Assembly (NCBI GenBank): GCA_963204835.1
Contig: CAUJHJ010000028.1
Location: 39,544-103,543 of the forward strand
From: Pseudomonadota bacterium
GTDB lineage: Bacteria > Pseudomonadota > Gammaproteobacteria > Steroidobacterales > Steroidobacteraceae
Direction: 5' to 3'
DNA: 64,000 bases
Shown: positions 1 through 8,446 of the stretch, piece after piece
How the letters are laid out: each line of letters starts with the position of its first letter
How positions within the stretch are numbered: the stretch's first letter is position 1
Position numbers and translations under genes: made by a program
Notes under the pieces: generated by a model
What the model was told of the DNA's origin: nothing
The model's input: only the letters and a program-made list of their open reading frames with translations
Databases searched by the model: none

Positions 1-673
1 CCATCATCGCCTCGAAGCGCCGTTCGATGCGCGCATGGAGTATGGCTCGATCGGTGGGTACCAGCGCCCAGCCGTGGAACTCGAACCCGCCCGCCGCCGC
101 ATCGGCCGAGCGCTGCCAGGCCGTGATCGGGCTGCCCGTCGCGTAGAACACCTCAAGCGCGCGCTGGATGCGCTGCCGGTCGTTGGCATGGATGCGGGCG
201 GCCGCGACCGGGTCGTGCCGCGCGAGGTCGGCATGCAGCGCCGGCCAGCCCTCACGCGCGGCGCGCGCATCGATTTCCGCGCGGATGTCGGCGCGAGCCG
301 TCGGCAGCGGCGCCATGCCGTGCAGCAGCGCGCGCAGGTACAGCATCGTGCCGCCGACCACGACCGGCAAGCGGCCGCGCGCGAGGATGGCGCGCAGCGC
401 CGTCGTCGCGTCCGCGACGAACTCGCCCGCCGAATAGCGCTCCGCGGGATCGCGCAGGTCGAGCAGGTGATGCGGCGCGCGCGCGCGCGTCGCGGCATCG
501 GGCTTGGCGGTGCCGATGTCGAGCCCGCGGAAGACCTGCGCGGAGTCGCAGCTCACGATTTCGATCGGCAGCGTCGCGGCCAGCTCGAGCGCCCAGTCGC
601 TCTTGCCGACGCCGGTGGGACCCGTGAGGACGATGACGGGGCCCGTGGCGCCCGCGCGTGGATCAGCGGCCAC
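1..673 (-). CDS. miaA: tRNA dimethylallyltransferase MiaA (3' end outside window)
   Basis: MiaA transfers a dimethylallyl group from DMAPP to N6 of A37 in tRNAs that read UNN codons. The first ~224 codons are present; the C-terminal third lies beyond base 1. The P-loop GPTGVGKS is at residues 18-25 and the DSAQVFRGLDIGTAKP stretch, typical of MiaA, begins at residue 43. The only in-frame start before an upstream stop is the GTG at 673, which lies inside the last codons of mutL (11-bp overlap), so the two genes are probably translationally coupled. The position downstream of mutL matches the conserved mutL-miaA-hfq order; hfq would be expected just off the window. Identity is firm; the start codon is inferred from the overlap. 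Confidence 0.93.
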   Translation of the reverse strand, partial: MAADPRAGATGPVIVLTGPTGVGKSDWALELAATLPIEIVSCDSAQVFRGLDIGTAKPDAATRARAPHHLLDLRDPAERYSAGEFVADATTALRAILARGRLPVVVGGTMLYLRALLHGMAPLPTARADIRAEIDARAAREGWPALHADLARHDPVAAARIHANDRQRIQRALEVFYATGSPITAWQRSADAAAGGFEFHGWALVPTDRAILHARIERRFEAMM

Positions 674-2441
674 GCAGGAAGAGCTGGTCGAGTTCGGTCA
701 GCGAGAGGCGCGTCCAGGTGGGCCGCCCGTGATTGCACTGGTCCGCCCGACCGGTCGCTTCCATCTGCCGCAGCAGGGCATTCATCTCGGGCAGCGCAAG
801 TCGCCGGTGGGCATGGATGGCGCTGCGGCAGGCGAGATTGCCGAGGAGCCGTGCGCCCGGCTCCTCGAAATGCCGGGAGCTGCCGCCATCGAGCGCATCA
901 CGGGCCACGTTGCGCAGCAGCTCCGCGAGATCCGTACGGGCGCCGAGCAGCGCCGGCACGCGGCGCACGACGAGGCTTTCCGGCGCGAGGCGTTCGATCT
1001 CGAAGCCGAGCGCCGCCCATTCGTCCGCGGCGGCGATCACGGCGTCGGCCTCGTGCGCCTTCATCCGGATATGGATGGGCTCGAGCAGGGCCTGCGAGGC
1101 CATCCCCTGCTCCATCTGCTGCTTGTAGGCCTCGTAAAGCACGCGCTCGTGCGCCGCGTGCATGTCGACGAGGACCAGCCCCTCGCGGTTCTGCGCGAGG
1201 ATGTAGATGCCGTGCAGTTGCGCGATCGCGGTACCGAGCGGTTCGGTTGCCGCACCGCTTGTGGCCGCCTCGGCCACGGCCCAGGGCGAAGCACTCCACG
1301 GAATCGCGGGCGGCGCCGGCCCTTGGGCAAAAGGCAGCGGATCCATGGTGGGCGCGGAAACGGCCCTGGGCGGCGCGCCATCGACGGCGGCCGGCATTCC
1401 AGCGGGTGCGGCGGTTGCACCGTGCGCCGCGCTCGTGCTGCCCGGCCGGGTGGCGCCGAGCGTGCGCTCGACGGCGCGGAACACGAAATCGTGGACCTGG
1501 CGGCTGTCGCGGAAGCGGACCTCGAGCTTCGCCGGGTGCGCGTTCACGTCGACGAGCCGCGGGTCGATGGTCAGGTGCAGCAGGTACGCGGGATGGCGGC
1601 CGTGGTACAGCACGTCGCGAAAGCCGAGGCGCACGGCGCTCATCAGCAGGCGGTCGCGCACATGGCGGTCGTTCACGAACCAGTACTGCGCATCGGCCTG
1701 CGCGCGCGCCGCCGTCGGTGCGCCGATCCAGCCATCGACCGCGACCGGGCCCGCCGCGTGCTCGACGCGCAGGGCCCGTTCGAGGAATCCCGCGCCGAGC
1801 ACGGCGTCCACGCGTCGCACGGGGTCCTCACCCGCCGCGAGGGCCGGCGCGTCTAGCAGCAGCCGCCCGCCGTTCGACAACCGGAACGCGACGTCGGGCC
1901 GTGACAGCGCGAGCCGCTCGACCCAGCGCTGGATGTGCCCGATCTCGGTGGCGTCGCTGCGCACGAACTTGCGCCTCGCCGGCACGTTGTAGAACAGGTC
2001 GCGCACCTCGATGGTCGTGCCGGGCGGATGGGCCGCGGGCCGCACCGCGCCCACCTGGCCGCCCTCGACGCCGATCTCGAAGCCCTGGGGCGCGCCAGCG
2101 GGCCGCGATACGACGCGCAGCTTCGCCACCGAACCGATCGAGGGCAGCGCCTCGCCGCGAAAACCGAGCGTGCGCACGGCCTCGAGGTCGTCGAGCGTCG
2201 TGATCTTGCTGGTGGCGTGGCGCGCGATCGCGAGTGCCAGCTCGCCTTCGGGGATGCCGCCGCCATCGTCCCGTACGCGGATCAGGCCGACCCCGCCGCG
2301 ATCGACTTCGATCTCGATGCGGCGTGCCCCGGCGTCGAGCGCGTTCTCCACGAGCTCCTTGACGGCGGAAGCCGGCCGCTCGATCACCTCGCCCGCCGCG
2401 ATCTGGTCGATGAGCTCCCCGGTCAGCAGACGAATCGCCAT
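663..2441 (-). CDS. mutL: DNA mismatch repair protein MutL
   Basis: MutL is the ATP-driven matchmaker of methyl-directed or nick-directed mismatch repair, linking MutS to strand incision. The 592-residue protein has the GHKL ATPase motifs in order: ELVENALDAGA near residue 30, RDDGGGIPEGE near 57 and TLGFRGEAL near 92. The C-terminal dimerisation domain carries DMHAAHERVLYE starting at D426, which fits the metal-binding endonuclease signature DQHA(X)2E(X)4E with Gln replaced by Met, and a CNHGRP motif at C569. Endonuclease-active MutL proteins have both motifs; enteric MutL does not. This MutL is therefore predicted to nick DNA itself. It lies in the tsaE-amidase-mutL-miaA operon, 28 bp after the amidase stop. 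Confidence 0.97.
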   Translation of the reverse strand: MAIRLLTGELIDQIAAGEVIERPASAVKELVENALDAGARRIEIEVDRGGVGLIRVRDDGGGIPEGELALAIARHATSKITTLDDLEAVRTLGFRGEALPSIGSVAKLRVVSRPAGAPQGFEIGVEGGQVGAVRPAAHPPGTTIEVRDLFYNVPARRKFVRSDATEIGHIQRWVERLALSRPDVAFRLSNGGRLLLDAPALAAGEDPVRRVDAVLGAGFLERALRVEHAAGPVAVDGWIGAPTAARAQADAQYWFVNDRHVRDRLLMSAVRLGFRDVLYHGRHPAYLLHLTIDPRLVDVNAHPAKLEVRFRDSRQVHDFVFRAVERTLGATRPGSTSAAHGATAAPAGMPAAVDGAPPRAVSAPTMDPLPFAQGPAPPAIPWSASPWAVAEAATSGAATEPLGTAIAQLHGIYILAQNREGLVLVDMHAAHERVLYEAYKQQMEQGMASQALLEPIHIRMKAHEADAVIAAADEWAALGFEIERLAPESLVVRRVPALLGARTDLAELLRNVARDALDGGSSRHFEEPGARLLGNLACRSAIHAHRRLALPEMNALLRQMEATGRADQCNHGRPTWTRLSLTELDQLFLRGR

Positions 2442-2469
2442 GCGCCGATTCTACGGAATTGGTGCCGGG

Positions 2470-3645
2470 TCAGTCCGCGGCGGCGAGCCGCCGCAGTTCG
2501 GCGAAGCGCGTGCCCTCGGGCGGGTTGCGCGTGAAGTAGCTCTGCACGCCCGCGACGATGGCGCCCGCCAGCTTGCTGCGCTGGGCGTCGCTGCGCAGCC
2601 GCCGCTCATCGGCGGCATTGGTGATGTAGGCCGTCTCGATCAGCATCGAAGGGATGTCGGGCGACTTCAGCACCAGGAAGCCGGCCTGCTGCACGCGCGG
2701 CTTGCGCACCGGCACGAGGCCGTCGAAGGCATCGATCACCCGTTCCGCGGCCAGCATGCTCGCGCTGATATTGGCGACCTGCGACAGGTCGAGCAGCACG
2801 GTCGCGAGGGCATCGTCCTTGTCGCTCAGCGACACCCCGCCGCGCAGGTCCGCCGCGTTCTCGCGCTCGGCGAGCCAGCGCGCGGCTTCGTCCGTGGCGC
2901 CGCGCTCGGAAAGCACGTAGACCGACGCGCCCGAGACGTCCCGGTCGCGGATCGCATCCGCATGGATCGACACGAACATGTCAGCCTTCGCCGCGCGCGC
3001 ACGCCGGATGCGCTCGCGGTGCGCGATGTAGTAGTCCCCGTCGCGGATGAGCACGGCGCGCATGCCGGGCTCGCGATCGATGAGCCCGGCGAGTTCGCGC
3101 GCGATTTCGAGCACCACGCCTTTCTCGAGCGTGCCGCGATGGCCGATCGCACCCGGGTCCTTGCCGCCATGGCCCGCGTCGATCGCGATGACGACATCGC
3201 GTGTGCCCTGCTTCGGCGCATGCACCGCCGCCACGGGCCTTTGCGCGCCGCCGCCCGCCCAATCGACGACGATTCGGTGTCCTTCAGCGCCCACAGGCGC
3301 GAGCCTCGCCGCGCGCGGCTCCTCGTCCGACGACGTCTCGATCACGAGCCGCAGCGCGCCGCCCGGCTGCACGCCGGAACGCACCGCGATGATCGGGCCC
3401 AGCGAACGCGGCAGCCGCACACCGTCGGCGAGGCGGGTGTCCGCGAGATCGAGCACCACGCGGCGCGGGCTATCGAGCGTAAAGACCTTGAAGGCCGTGG
3501 GCGCGGAAAGGTCGACGACCACGCGCGGTCCGCCGGGGTCCATCGTCGCGCGCACCGCCTGCACCTCGCTCGTGCCGCCGTGGGCGACCTCAGCCGCGGC
3601 AGAGGCGGAAAGCAGCAGGACGGCGGCGGCCAAGGCGTGTCGCAT
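2470..3645 (-). CDS. N-acetylmuramoyl-L-alanine amidase, AMIN plus Amidase_3 (AmiB/AmiC type)
   Basis: A periplasmic zinc amidase that cuts the bond between MurNAc and the stem peptide during daughter-cell separation. The start chosen is the ATG at 3645 (391 aa). It gives a clean signal peptide (MRHALAAAVLLLSASAAA); a TTG three codons upstream is the alternative. An N-terminal AMIN domain (roughly residues 25-125) normally targets the septum. The catalytic domain begins near IDAGHGGKDPG (H159) and continues with the zinc/catalytic residues in EKGVVLEIA, SIHADAI and IETAYITN. AmiB/AmiC enzymes need activation by LytM-domain partners, none of which is in the window. The gene follows tsaE after a 43-bp A/T-rich spacer. 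E. coli has amiB at this locus, but the protein lacks any LysM region, so AmiB versus AmiC is left open. Confidence 0.93.
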   Translation of the reverse strand: MRHALAAAVLLLSASAAAEVAHGGTSEVQAVRATMDPGGPRVVVDLSAPTAFKVFTLDSPRRVVLDLADTRLADGVRLPRSLGPIIAVRSGVQPGGALRLVIETSSDEEPRAARLAPVGAEGHRIVVDWAGGGAQRPVAAVHAPKQGTRDVVIAIDAGHGGKDPGAIGHRGTLEKGVVLEIARELAGLIDREPGMRAVLIRDGDYYIAHRERIRRARAAKADMFVSIHADAIRDRDVSGASVYVLSERGATDEAARWLAERENAADLRGGVSLSDKDDALATVLLDLSQVANISASMLAAERVIDAFDGLVPVRKPRVQQAGFLVLKSPDIPSMLIETAYITNAADERRLRSDAQRSKLAGAIVAGVQSYFTRNPPEGTRFAELRRLAAAD

Positions 3646-3688
3646 GGCAAGCAAATGTAAAACCGCCGACGCGTAAATTCAATGGAAA

Positions 3689-4141
3689 TTAAATAGATAG
3701 GTCGGCTATCTCCACGCATCCTCGCAACCACGCCAGGCCCTGGGCCGATGCCGCTTCCGTCCGCACGGTATGCGCGACCCCCTCGATCTCGAGCCGCAAG
3801 TGCAAGTCGGGCTCCGGCAGGACGGCACTCGCGCGCTCGGGCCACTCGACCACCCACAAGTGACCCGGTGCATGCAGGTCGCGCAGGCCCAGCGGCTCGA
3901 GTTCCTCCGGATCGGTGAGGCGATAGAGGTCGGCGTGCACGACGACTAGCGCCGGCAAAGCGTGCACCTCGACGAGCGTATAGGTCGGGCTGCGCACGGG
4001 ACCCGCGACACCAAGCGCGGCGAGCAGGCCGCGTGCAAGCGTCGTCTTTCCCGCGCCGAGCCCGCCCGTCAGGTAAAGCAGCAGCGGCTCGGCGGCGAGC
4101 GCGGGCAGGCCGCGCGCGAGCGCGGTGCCGATCGCGGCCAT
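3689..4141 (-). CDS. tsaE: tRNA threonylcarbamoyladenosine biosynthesis ATPase TsaE
   Basis: TsaE is the small ATPase of the TsaBCDE system that makes t6A37 in ANN-decoding tRNAs. The P-loop GGLGAGKTT spans residues 26-34, followed by the family hallmarks SPTYTLVE and HADLYRL and the EWPER motif. At 150 aa it has normal length. No ATG fits further upstream, but the in-frame sequence before the ATG at 4141 (beginning LIAARTPEA, with a CTG at 4168) looks like the usual TsaE N-terminus, so the true protein may be about nine residues longer and start at a non-standard codon. It lies 23 bp after the nnr stop, in the same operon, as in E. coli (yjeF-yjeE). Confidence 0.93.
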   Translation of the reverse strand: MAAIGTALARGLPALAAEPLLLYLTGGLGAGKTTLARGLLAALGVAGPVRSPTYTLVEVHALPALVVVHADLYRLTDPEELEPLGLRDLHAPGHLWVVEWPERASAVLPEPDLHLRLEIEGVAHTVRTEAASAQGLAWLRGCVEIADLSI

Positions 4142-4164
4142 CGCCTCGGGCGTGCGCGCGGCGA

Positions 4165-5640
4165 TCAGATGTTGACCCAGGTGCGCAGCTCCCCGATCAC
4201 GTCGCGGGCCATGAGGCCGCGCTCACCGCTGCGGGCGGCCGCATCGCCCGCGAGCGCGTGCACCAGCACCCCGATGCGCGCGGCGTCGTGCAGGTTGCCG
4301 TGTTGGGCGAGGATGCCGGCGATCACGCCGGTGAGCACGTCTCCCATGCCGGCGCTTGCCATGCCCGGATTGCCCCGCTCGCACAGCTGCGGCGTCTCGC
4401 CGGTGCGCCCGACGAGCGTGCCCGCGCCCTTCAGCACCACGGTGCCGCCGTAGCGATCGCAGAGCTGGCCGAGTGCGCCCAGCCGATCCGCCTGCACCTG
4501 CGCGGCATCGGTCCCGAGCAGGCGTCCCGCTTCGCCGGGATGCGGCGTCAGGATCCAGTCGTCGGCCCGCAGGGAAGGATGCTCGGCGAGGATATTGAGC
4601 GCATCGGCGTCGACCACCAGCGGGCGCCCCGCGGCCAGCGTGGCTTCGAGGACCTCCCAGGCCCAGGCGCTGCGCCCGAGGCCGGGTCCGATCGCCACGA
4701 CGTCGGCACTCGCGAGCAGCGCGCCGAACTGCGGCTTGTCGAGGCCCGCGACGATCAGCTCGGGACAGCCTGCGGAAATCGCCGCGACATTCTCGGGTGC
4801 CACGGCAACCGTCACGAGACCGGCACCCACGCGCAGTGCCGATTCACCGGCGAGCCGCACGGCACCGGGCATGCCCGGCCCTCCGCCGACCACCAGTACG
4901 TGCCCGAAACTGCCCTTGTGCGAAGCGCGGCGCCGGCGCGGCAGTGCGCGCGCGATATCGGACTCGCTCGCACGCCGCAGCCGCGGCGCAAACGCCGGGA
5001 TATCCGGTACGGTGACCTCGAGGTCGTCGAACTGCAGGCTGCCCGTGTACTCGGGCCCGTCGCCCATGAAAAGGCCACTCTTGAGGCCGATGAAGGTAAT
5101 CGTCGCATCGGCCCGCACCGCGCCGCCGAGCGGCAGCCCCGAATCGGCACAGAGGCCCGAGGGCAGGTCGAGCGCGAACAGCGGGCGGCGGGCGCCGTTC
5201 ATCGCCTCGATCACGGCAAGTGCCTGCGCGCGCAACGGGCCGCGCACCCCGAGGCCGAGGAACGCATCGACCACCACATCGCCCTGTTGCAGCGCCGCCG
5301 CCGCAAACGGCTGCACCTGGCCACCGCTCGCCAGGAACTCCTCGGCCGCGCGCTGCGCATCGCCGCGCAGCGCCTCGACGGGCGCCGCGGCGAGCACCGA
5401 GACCGTGAGGCCCGCGGCACGCGCGAAACGCGCGAGCACGTAGCCGTCGCCGCCATTGTTGCCGCCACCGCAGACGATCACGATGCGGTGGGCCATCGGC
5501 CAGCGCGCACGCAGCGCACGCAGGCTCGCCTCGCCCGCGCGCTTCATCAAGGCATGCCCGGCGAGGCCGAGCTGCTGGATCGCGTAGTCGTCGAGCTCGC
5601 GGACTTGCGCTGCGCTGTAGATCGCCGTGGGAAAGGCCAT
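4165..5640 (-). CDS. nnr: Bifunctional NAD(P)H-hydrate repair enzyme (epimerase plus dehydratase)
   Basis: This enzyme repairs damaged, hydrated NAD(P)H: the N-terminal YjeF_N domain (about residues 1-215) epimerises the R and S hydrates and the C-terminal ribokinase-like domain (about 230-491) dehydrates the S form using ADP. Visible motifs are CGGGNNGGDGYV at residues 57-68, TPHPGEAGRLLG and GNPGMASAGMGDVLTG in the dehydratase half. I start it at the ATG at 5640, which gives the family N-terminus MAFPTAIYSAAQVRELD; the open frame extends upstream but into the divergent queG gene. A TATAAT lies 7 bp before this ATG, so the transcript is probably leaderless. First gene of the nnr-tsaE-ami-mutL-miaA operon. 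Confidence 0.96.
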   Translation of the reverse strand: MAFPTAIYSAAQVRELDDYAIQQLGLAGHALMKRAGEASLRALRARWPMAHRIVIVCGGGNNGGDGYVLARFARAAGLTVSVLAAAPVEALRGDAQRAAEEFLASGGQVQPFAAAALQQGDVVVDAFLGLGVRGPLRAQALAVIEAMNGARRPLFALDLPSGLCADSGLPLGGAVRADATITFIGLKSGLFMGDGPEYTGSLQFDDLEVTVPDIPAFAPRLRRASESDIARALPRRRRASHKGSFGHVLVVGGGPGMPGAVRLAGESALRVGAGLVTVAVAPENVAAISAGCPELIVAGLDKPQFGALLASADVVAIGPGLGRSAWAWEVLEATLAAGRPLVVDADALNILAEHPSLRADDWILTPHPGEAGRLLGTDAAQVQADRLGALGQLCDRYGGTVVLKGAGTLVGRTGETPQLCERGNPGMASAGMGDVLTGVIAGILAQHGNLHDAARIGVLVHALAGDAAARSGERGLMARDVIGELRTWVNI

Positions 5641-5646
5641 GCGGCG

Positions 5647-5654
5647 ATTATACT
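5647..5654. promoter_or_regulatory. Overlapping divergent -10 elements for nnr and queG
   Basis: On the minus strand TATAAT occupies 5652-5647, placing its start point at about 5640, exactly the nnr ATG. On the plus strand TATACT occupies 5649-5654, placing its start near 5661, about 11 bases before the queG ATG at 5672. The two hexamers share four base pairs, so both promoters cannot be melted independently. Neither has a convincing TTGACA -35 element. The call rests on hexamer match and spacing only. Confidence 0.55.
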
Positions 5655-5671
5655 GGCCGCTGCCCGCCGCC

Positions 5672-6739
5672 ATGACCGAAACAGCGACAACCGACACCGC
5701 CGCCATCAAGCGGTTGCTCATCGAGGAGGCCGCCGCGCTCGGCTTCTCGCAGGTCGGTGTCGCGGGCATCGGGCTCGCGCAGGACGAACAACATCTCGAC
5801 CGCTGGCTCGCGCAGGGCCGGCACGGCGAGATGGGCTACATGGCCCGCCACGGCACGATGCGCTCGCGCCCCGCCGAGCTGCACGCCGGCACGCGCCGGG
5901 TGATCTCGGTGCGCATGGACTACTGGCCACCCGCCTCGCGCGACCCCGGGGAAGTGCTCGGCGCGCGCGGACTCGGCTATGTATCGCGCTACGCGCTCGG
6001 TCGCGACTACCACAAACTGATGCGCAAGCAGCTCGCGAAACTCGCCGATCGGCTCGCGGCCGTGGCGGGCCCGATCGGCCATCGCGTCTTCGTCGACAGC
6101 GCGCCGGTGCTCGAGAAGGCCCTCGCCCGCGACGCCGGCCTCGGCTGGATCGGCAAGCACACCAACCTCATCGGGCGCGACGCGGGGTCCTGGTTCTTCC
6201 TCGGCGAGATTTTCACCTCGCTCGAACTGCCGATCGACGCGCCCGCCACCGCACACTGTGGCACGTGCAGCCGCTGCATCCCCGCCTGCCCGACCGGTGC
6301 CATCACGGCACCCTACCAGCTCGACGCGCGGCGCTGCATTTCCTACCTGACGATCGAGCTCGAGGGCCCGATTCCCGAAGACCTGCGCGCCCCGATGGGC
6401 AACCGCATCTACGGCTGCGACGATTGCCAGCTCGTCTGCCCGTGGAACAAGTTCGCGCAGGACGCGCACCACCCGGACTTTCGCGCGCGCCACGCGCTCG
6501 ACGCGCCGCGGCTCGCGGACCTGTTCGCCTGGACTGCGGAGGATTTCGACGCTCGCATGCGCGGTTCGGCGATCTATCGCATCGGCCATGAACGCTGGTT
6601 GCGCAACATTGCGGTCGCGCTCGGCAACGCCCCGTCGACACCCGAGGTGATGGCGGCCCTGCGCAGCCGGGCCGATGACGCATCGGCTTTGGTCCGGGAG
6701 CATGTGGCGTGGGCACTCGCACGCCACGCAGGCGCCTAG
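5672..6739 (+). CDS. queG: Epoxyqueuosine reductase QueG
   Basis: QueG is a cobalamin-dependent iron-sulfur enzyme that reduces epoxyqueuosine to queuosine in tRNA, the last step of queuosine synthesis. The 355-aa protein carries two ferredoxin-like cysteine clusters for [4Fe-4S] centres: C196/C199/C202/C206 (CGTCSRCIPACP) and C249/C252/C256 (CDDCQLVCPW). The N-terminal MTETATTDTAAIKRLL start (ATG at 5672) is preferred over an in-frame ATG 45 bp upstream that would lie inside the divergent promoter. No Shine-Dalgarno is visible and the predicted transcript has only a ~11-base leader. The divergent pairing with nnr is conserved in E. coli (yjeS/yjeF). It converges on panC with 2 bp between stops. 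Confidence 0.96.
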   Translation: MTETATTDTAAIKRLLIEEAAALGFSQVGVAGIGLAQDEQHLDRWLAQGRHGEMGYMARHGTMRSRPAELHAGTRRVISVRMDYWPPASRDPGEVLGARGLGYVSRYALGRDYHKLMRKQLAKLADRLAAVAGPIGHRVFVDSAPVLEKALARDAGLGWIGKHTNLIGRDAGSWFFLGEIFTSLELPIDAPATAHCGTCSRCIPACPTGAITAPYQLDARRCISYLTIELEGPIPEDLRAPMGNRIYGCDDCQLVCPWNKFAQDAHHPDFRARHALDAPRLADLFAWTAEDFDARMRGSAIYRIGHERWLRNIAVALGNAPSTPEVMAALRSRADDASALVREHVAWALARHAGA

Positions 6740-6741
6740 CG

Positions 6742-7593
6742 CTACCCGCGCTCCACTTGCAGGTTGTCGATCAGGCGCGCCTTGCCGAGCCGAGCCGCTG
6801 CGAGCACCACGAGTTCGCGATCGGCCGCGGCCGGCACCGAGAGGTCGATCCGGCGGCGCACCGCGAAGTAATCGACACGAAAGCCGCGCGCCACGAGCCC
6901 GGCCGCGCCCTCGAGCTCGATCGCGGCGTAATCCGTCGCGCCCGCCGCGATGACACCCGTGGCGGTGCGCAGCGCCGCGTGGATAGCGGGCGCCATCGCC
7001 CGTTCCTGCGCGTCGAGGTACTGGTTGCGCGAGCTCATCGCGAGGCCATCCGGCTCGCGCACGGTCGGCGCACCGATGATCGCGATGGGGAAGCACAGGT
7101 CGGCGGCCATGCGCCGGATCACGACGAGCTGCTGGAAGTCCTTCTCCCCGAACACCGCGACATCCGGCTGCACGATGTTGAAGAGCTTCGCGACCACCGT
7201 GGCGACGCCCTCGAAATGGCCCGGGCGGAACTCGCCGCAGAGCGTGGTCGAGATTCCCGGCACTTCCACCCGCGTGGGCGCGGTCGACCCCGCGCCATAC
7301 ATCTCGCCGACGTCGGGCATGAACATCAAATCGCAGCCCGCCGCGGCGAGCATGTCCGCGTCCCGCGACGGCGTGCGGGGATAGTGCGCGAAGTCCTCGT
7401 TCGGGCCGAATTGCATCGGATTGACGAAGATGCTCGCGACGAAACGATCGCCATGGCGTCGCGCGAGCTCGATCAGGCTGATGTGGCCGGCGTGCAGGTT
7501 GCCCATGGTCGGCACGAACGCGACCCGGGCTCCCTCGGCCCTCCAGGCGCGGATGCGCGCGCGCACATCCGCGATCGCGGTGACCGTCTGCAT
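6742..7593 (-). CDS. panC: Pantothenate synthetase PanC
   Basis: PanC joins pantoate and beta-alanine in an ATP-dependent reaction via pantoyl adenylate, the last step of pantothenate synthesis. At 283 aa it has the standard length. The nucleotidyltransferase motif PTMGNLHAGHISL (HxGH-like) is at residues 28-40, followed by SIFVNPMQFGPNEDF and GEKDFQQL; the KMSKS-like end MSSRNQYL is also present. It starts 7 bp after the panB stop, so it is co-transcribed with panB and very likely with folK and the kinase gene upstream. Confidence 0.97.
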   Translation of the reverse strand: MQTVTAIADVRARIRAWRAEGARVAFVPTMGNLHAGHISLIELARRHGDRFVASIFVNPMQFGPNEDFAHYPRTPSRDADMLAAAGCDLMFMPDVGEMYGAGSTAPTRVEVPGISTTLCGEFRPGHFEGVATVVAKLFNIVQPDVAVFGEKDFQQLVVIRRMAADLCFPIAIIGAPTVREPDGLAMSSRNQYLDAQERAMAPAIHAALRTATGVIAAGATDYAAIELEGAAGLVARGFRVDYFAVRRRIDLSVPAAADRELVVLAAARLGKARLIDNLQVERG

Positions 7594-7600
7594 GCGCGCC

Positions 7601-8431
7601 TCAGGCGAAACCGTGTTCGGGTCCGGGGTAGCTGCCGTCCTTGACGGCCCGCACGTAGCGGCGCATCGCCTCGAGGTTGTTGCCGGCCCCTTCCATGAAG
7701 TTCTTCACGAAGCGCGGCTTCCTGCCGCTCGTGATGTCGAGGATGTCGTAGAGCACGAGGATCTGGCCGTCGGTCGCGGCACCGGCACCGATGCCGATGA
7801 CCGGCACCTGCAGCGCGGCGGAGATCTCGGCGCCCAGTTCGTTCGGGATGCACTCGAGCAGCACGATGTCGGCACCGGCGGACTCGAGCGCCCTCGCGTT
7901 GTCGAGCATGCGCCTCGCGGCGTCCGCGCTGCGTCCCTGCACCCGGAAGCCGCCGGTCTTGTGCACCGACTGCGGCTTGAGCCCGAGGTGCGCGCACACG
8001 GCGATGTCGTGGCTCGCGAGGAACTCGACGATCTCGATCTGGCCCGCGCCGCTCTCGAGCTTGACCATCTCCGCGCCGCCCTCCTGCATCAGGCGCACGG
8101 AATTGGCGAGCGCGAGATCCTTCGACGGATAGCTCATGAACGGCAGGTCGCCGATCAGGAATGGCCGGTGCACCCCACGCGACACCGCGCGGCAGTGGTA
8201 GACCATGTCGTCCATGGTGACCGGCACCGTGGTGTCGTGGCCCTGGATCACCATGCCGAGCGAGTCGCCGACCAGGATCACGTCGACGTCGGCGGCGTCG
8301 AGCAGCACCGCAAAACTCGCGTCGTAACAGGTGAGGCAGGCGATCTTCTCGCGCTGCGCCTTCATCCGGTCGAGCGTCGAAAGGGAAACCGGCGGCCGGG
8401 CCGAATCGCGCAATTCGAGTTGCGTGTACAT
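7601..8431 (-). CDS. panB: 3-methyl-2-oxobutanoate hydroxymethyltransferase PanB
   Basis: PanB transfers a hydroxymethyl group from 5,10-methylene-THF to alpha-ketoisovalerate, giving ketopantoate. The 276-aa (beta/alpha)8 protein shows the characteristic TCYDASFAVLLDAADVD, VGDSLGM and TVPVTMDDM segments, with the metal-binding Asp/Glu residues in their usual context. It lies between a deoxynucleoside kinase gene (14-bp gap) and panC (7-bp gap). The substrate is also an intermediate of valine metabolism, and the branched-chain aminotransferase at 40.3 kb makes the same keto acid, though the two loci are far apart. Confidence 0.97.
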   Translation of the reverse strand: MYTQLELRDSARPPVSLSTLDRMKAQREKIACLTCYDASFAVLLDAADVDVILVGDSLGMVIQGHDTTVPVTMDDMVYHCRAVSRGVHRPFLIGDLPFMSYPSKDLALANSVRLMQEGGAEMVKLESGAGQIEIVEFLASHDIAVCAHLGLKPQSVHKTGGFRVQGRSADAARRMLDNARALESAGADIVLLECIPNELGAEISAALQVPVIGIGAGAATDGQILVLYDILDITSGRKPRFVKNFMEGAGNNLEAMRRYVRAVKDGSYPGPEHGFA

Positions 8432-8446
8432 GCGGAAAAGTGTGCC

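Noticed and set aside
35..2203. A 722-codon plus-strand open frame opposite miaA and mutL
   Set aside because: Antisense shadow, Arg/Ala-rich; no homology features; both real genes are on the minus strand.
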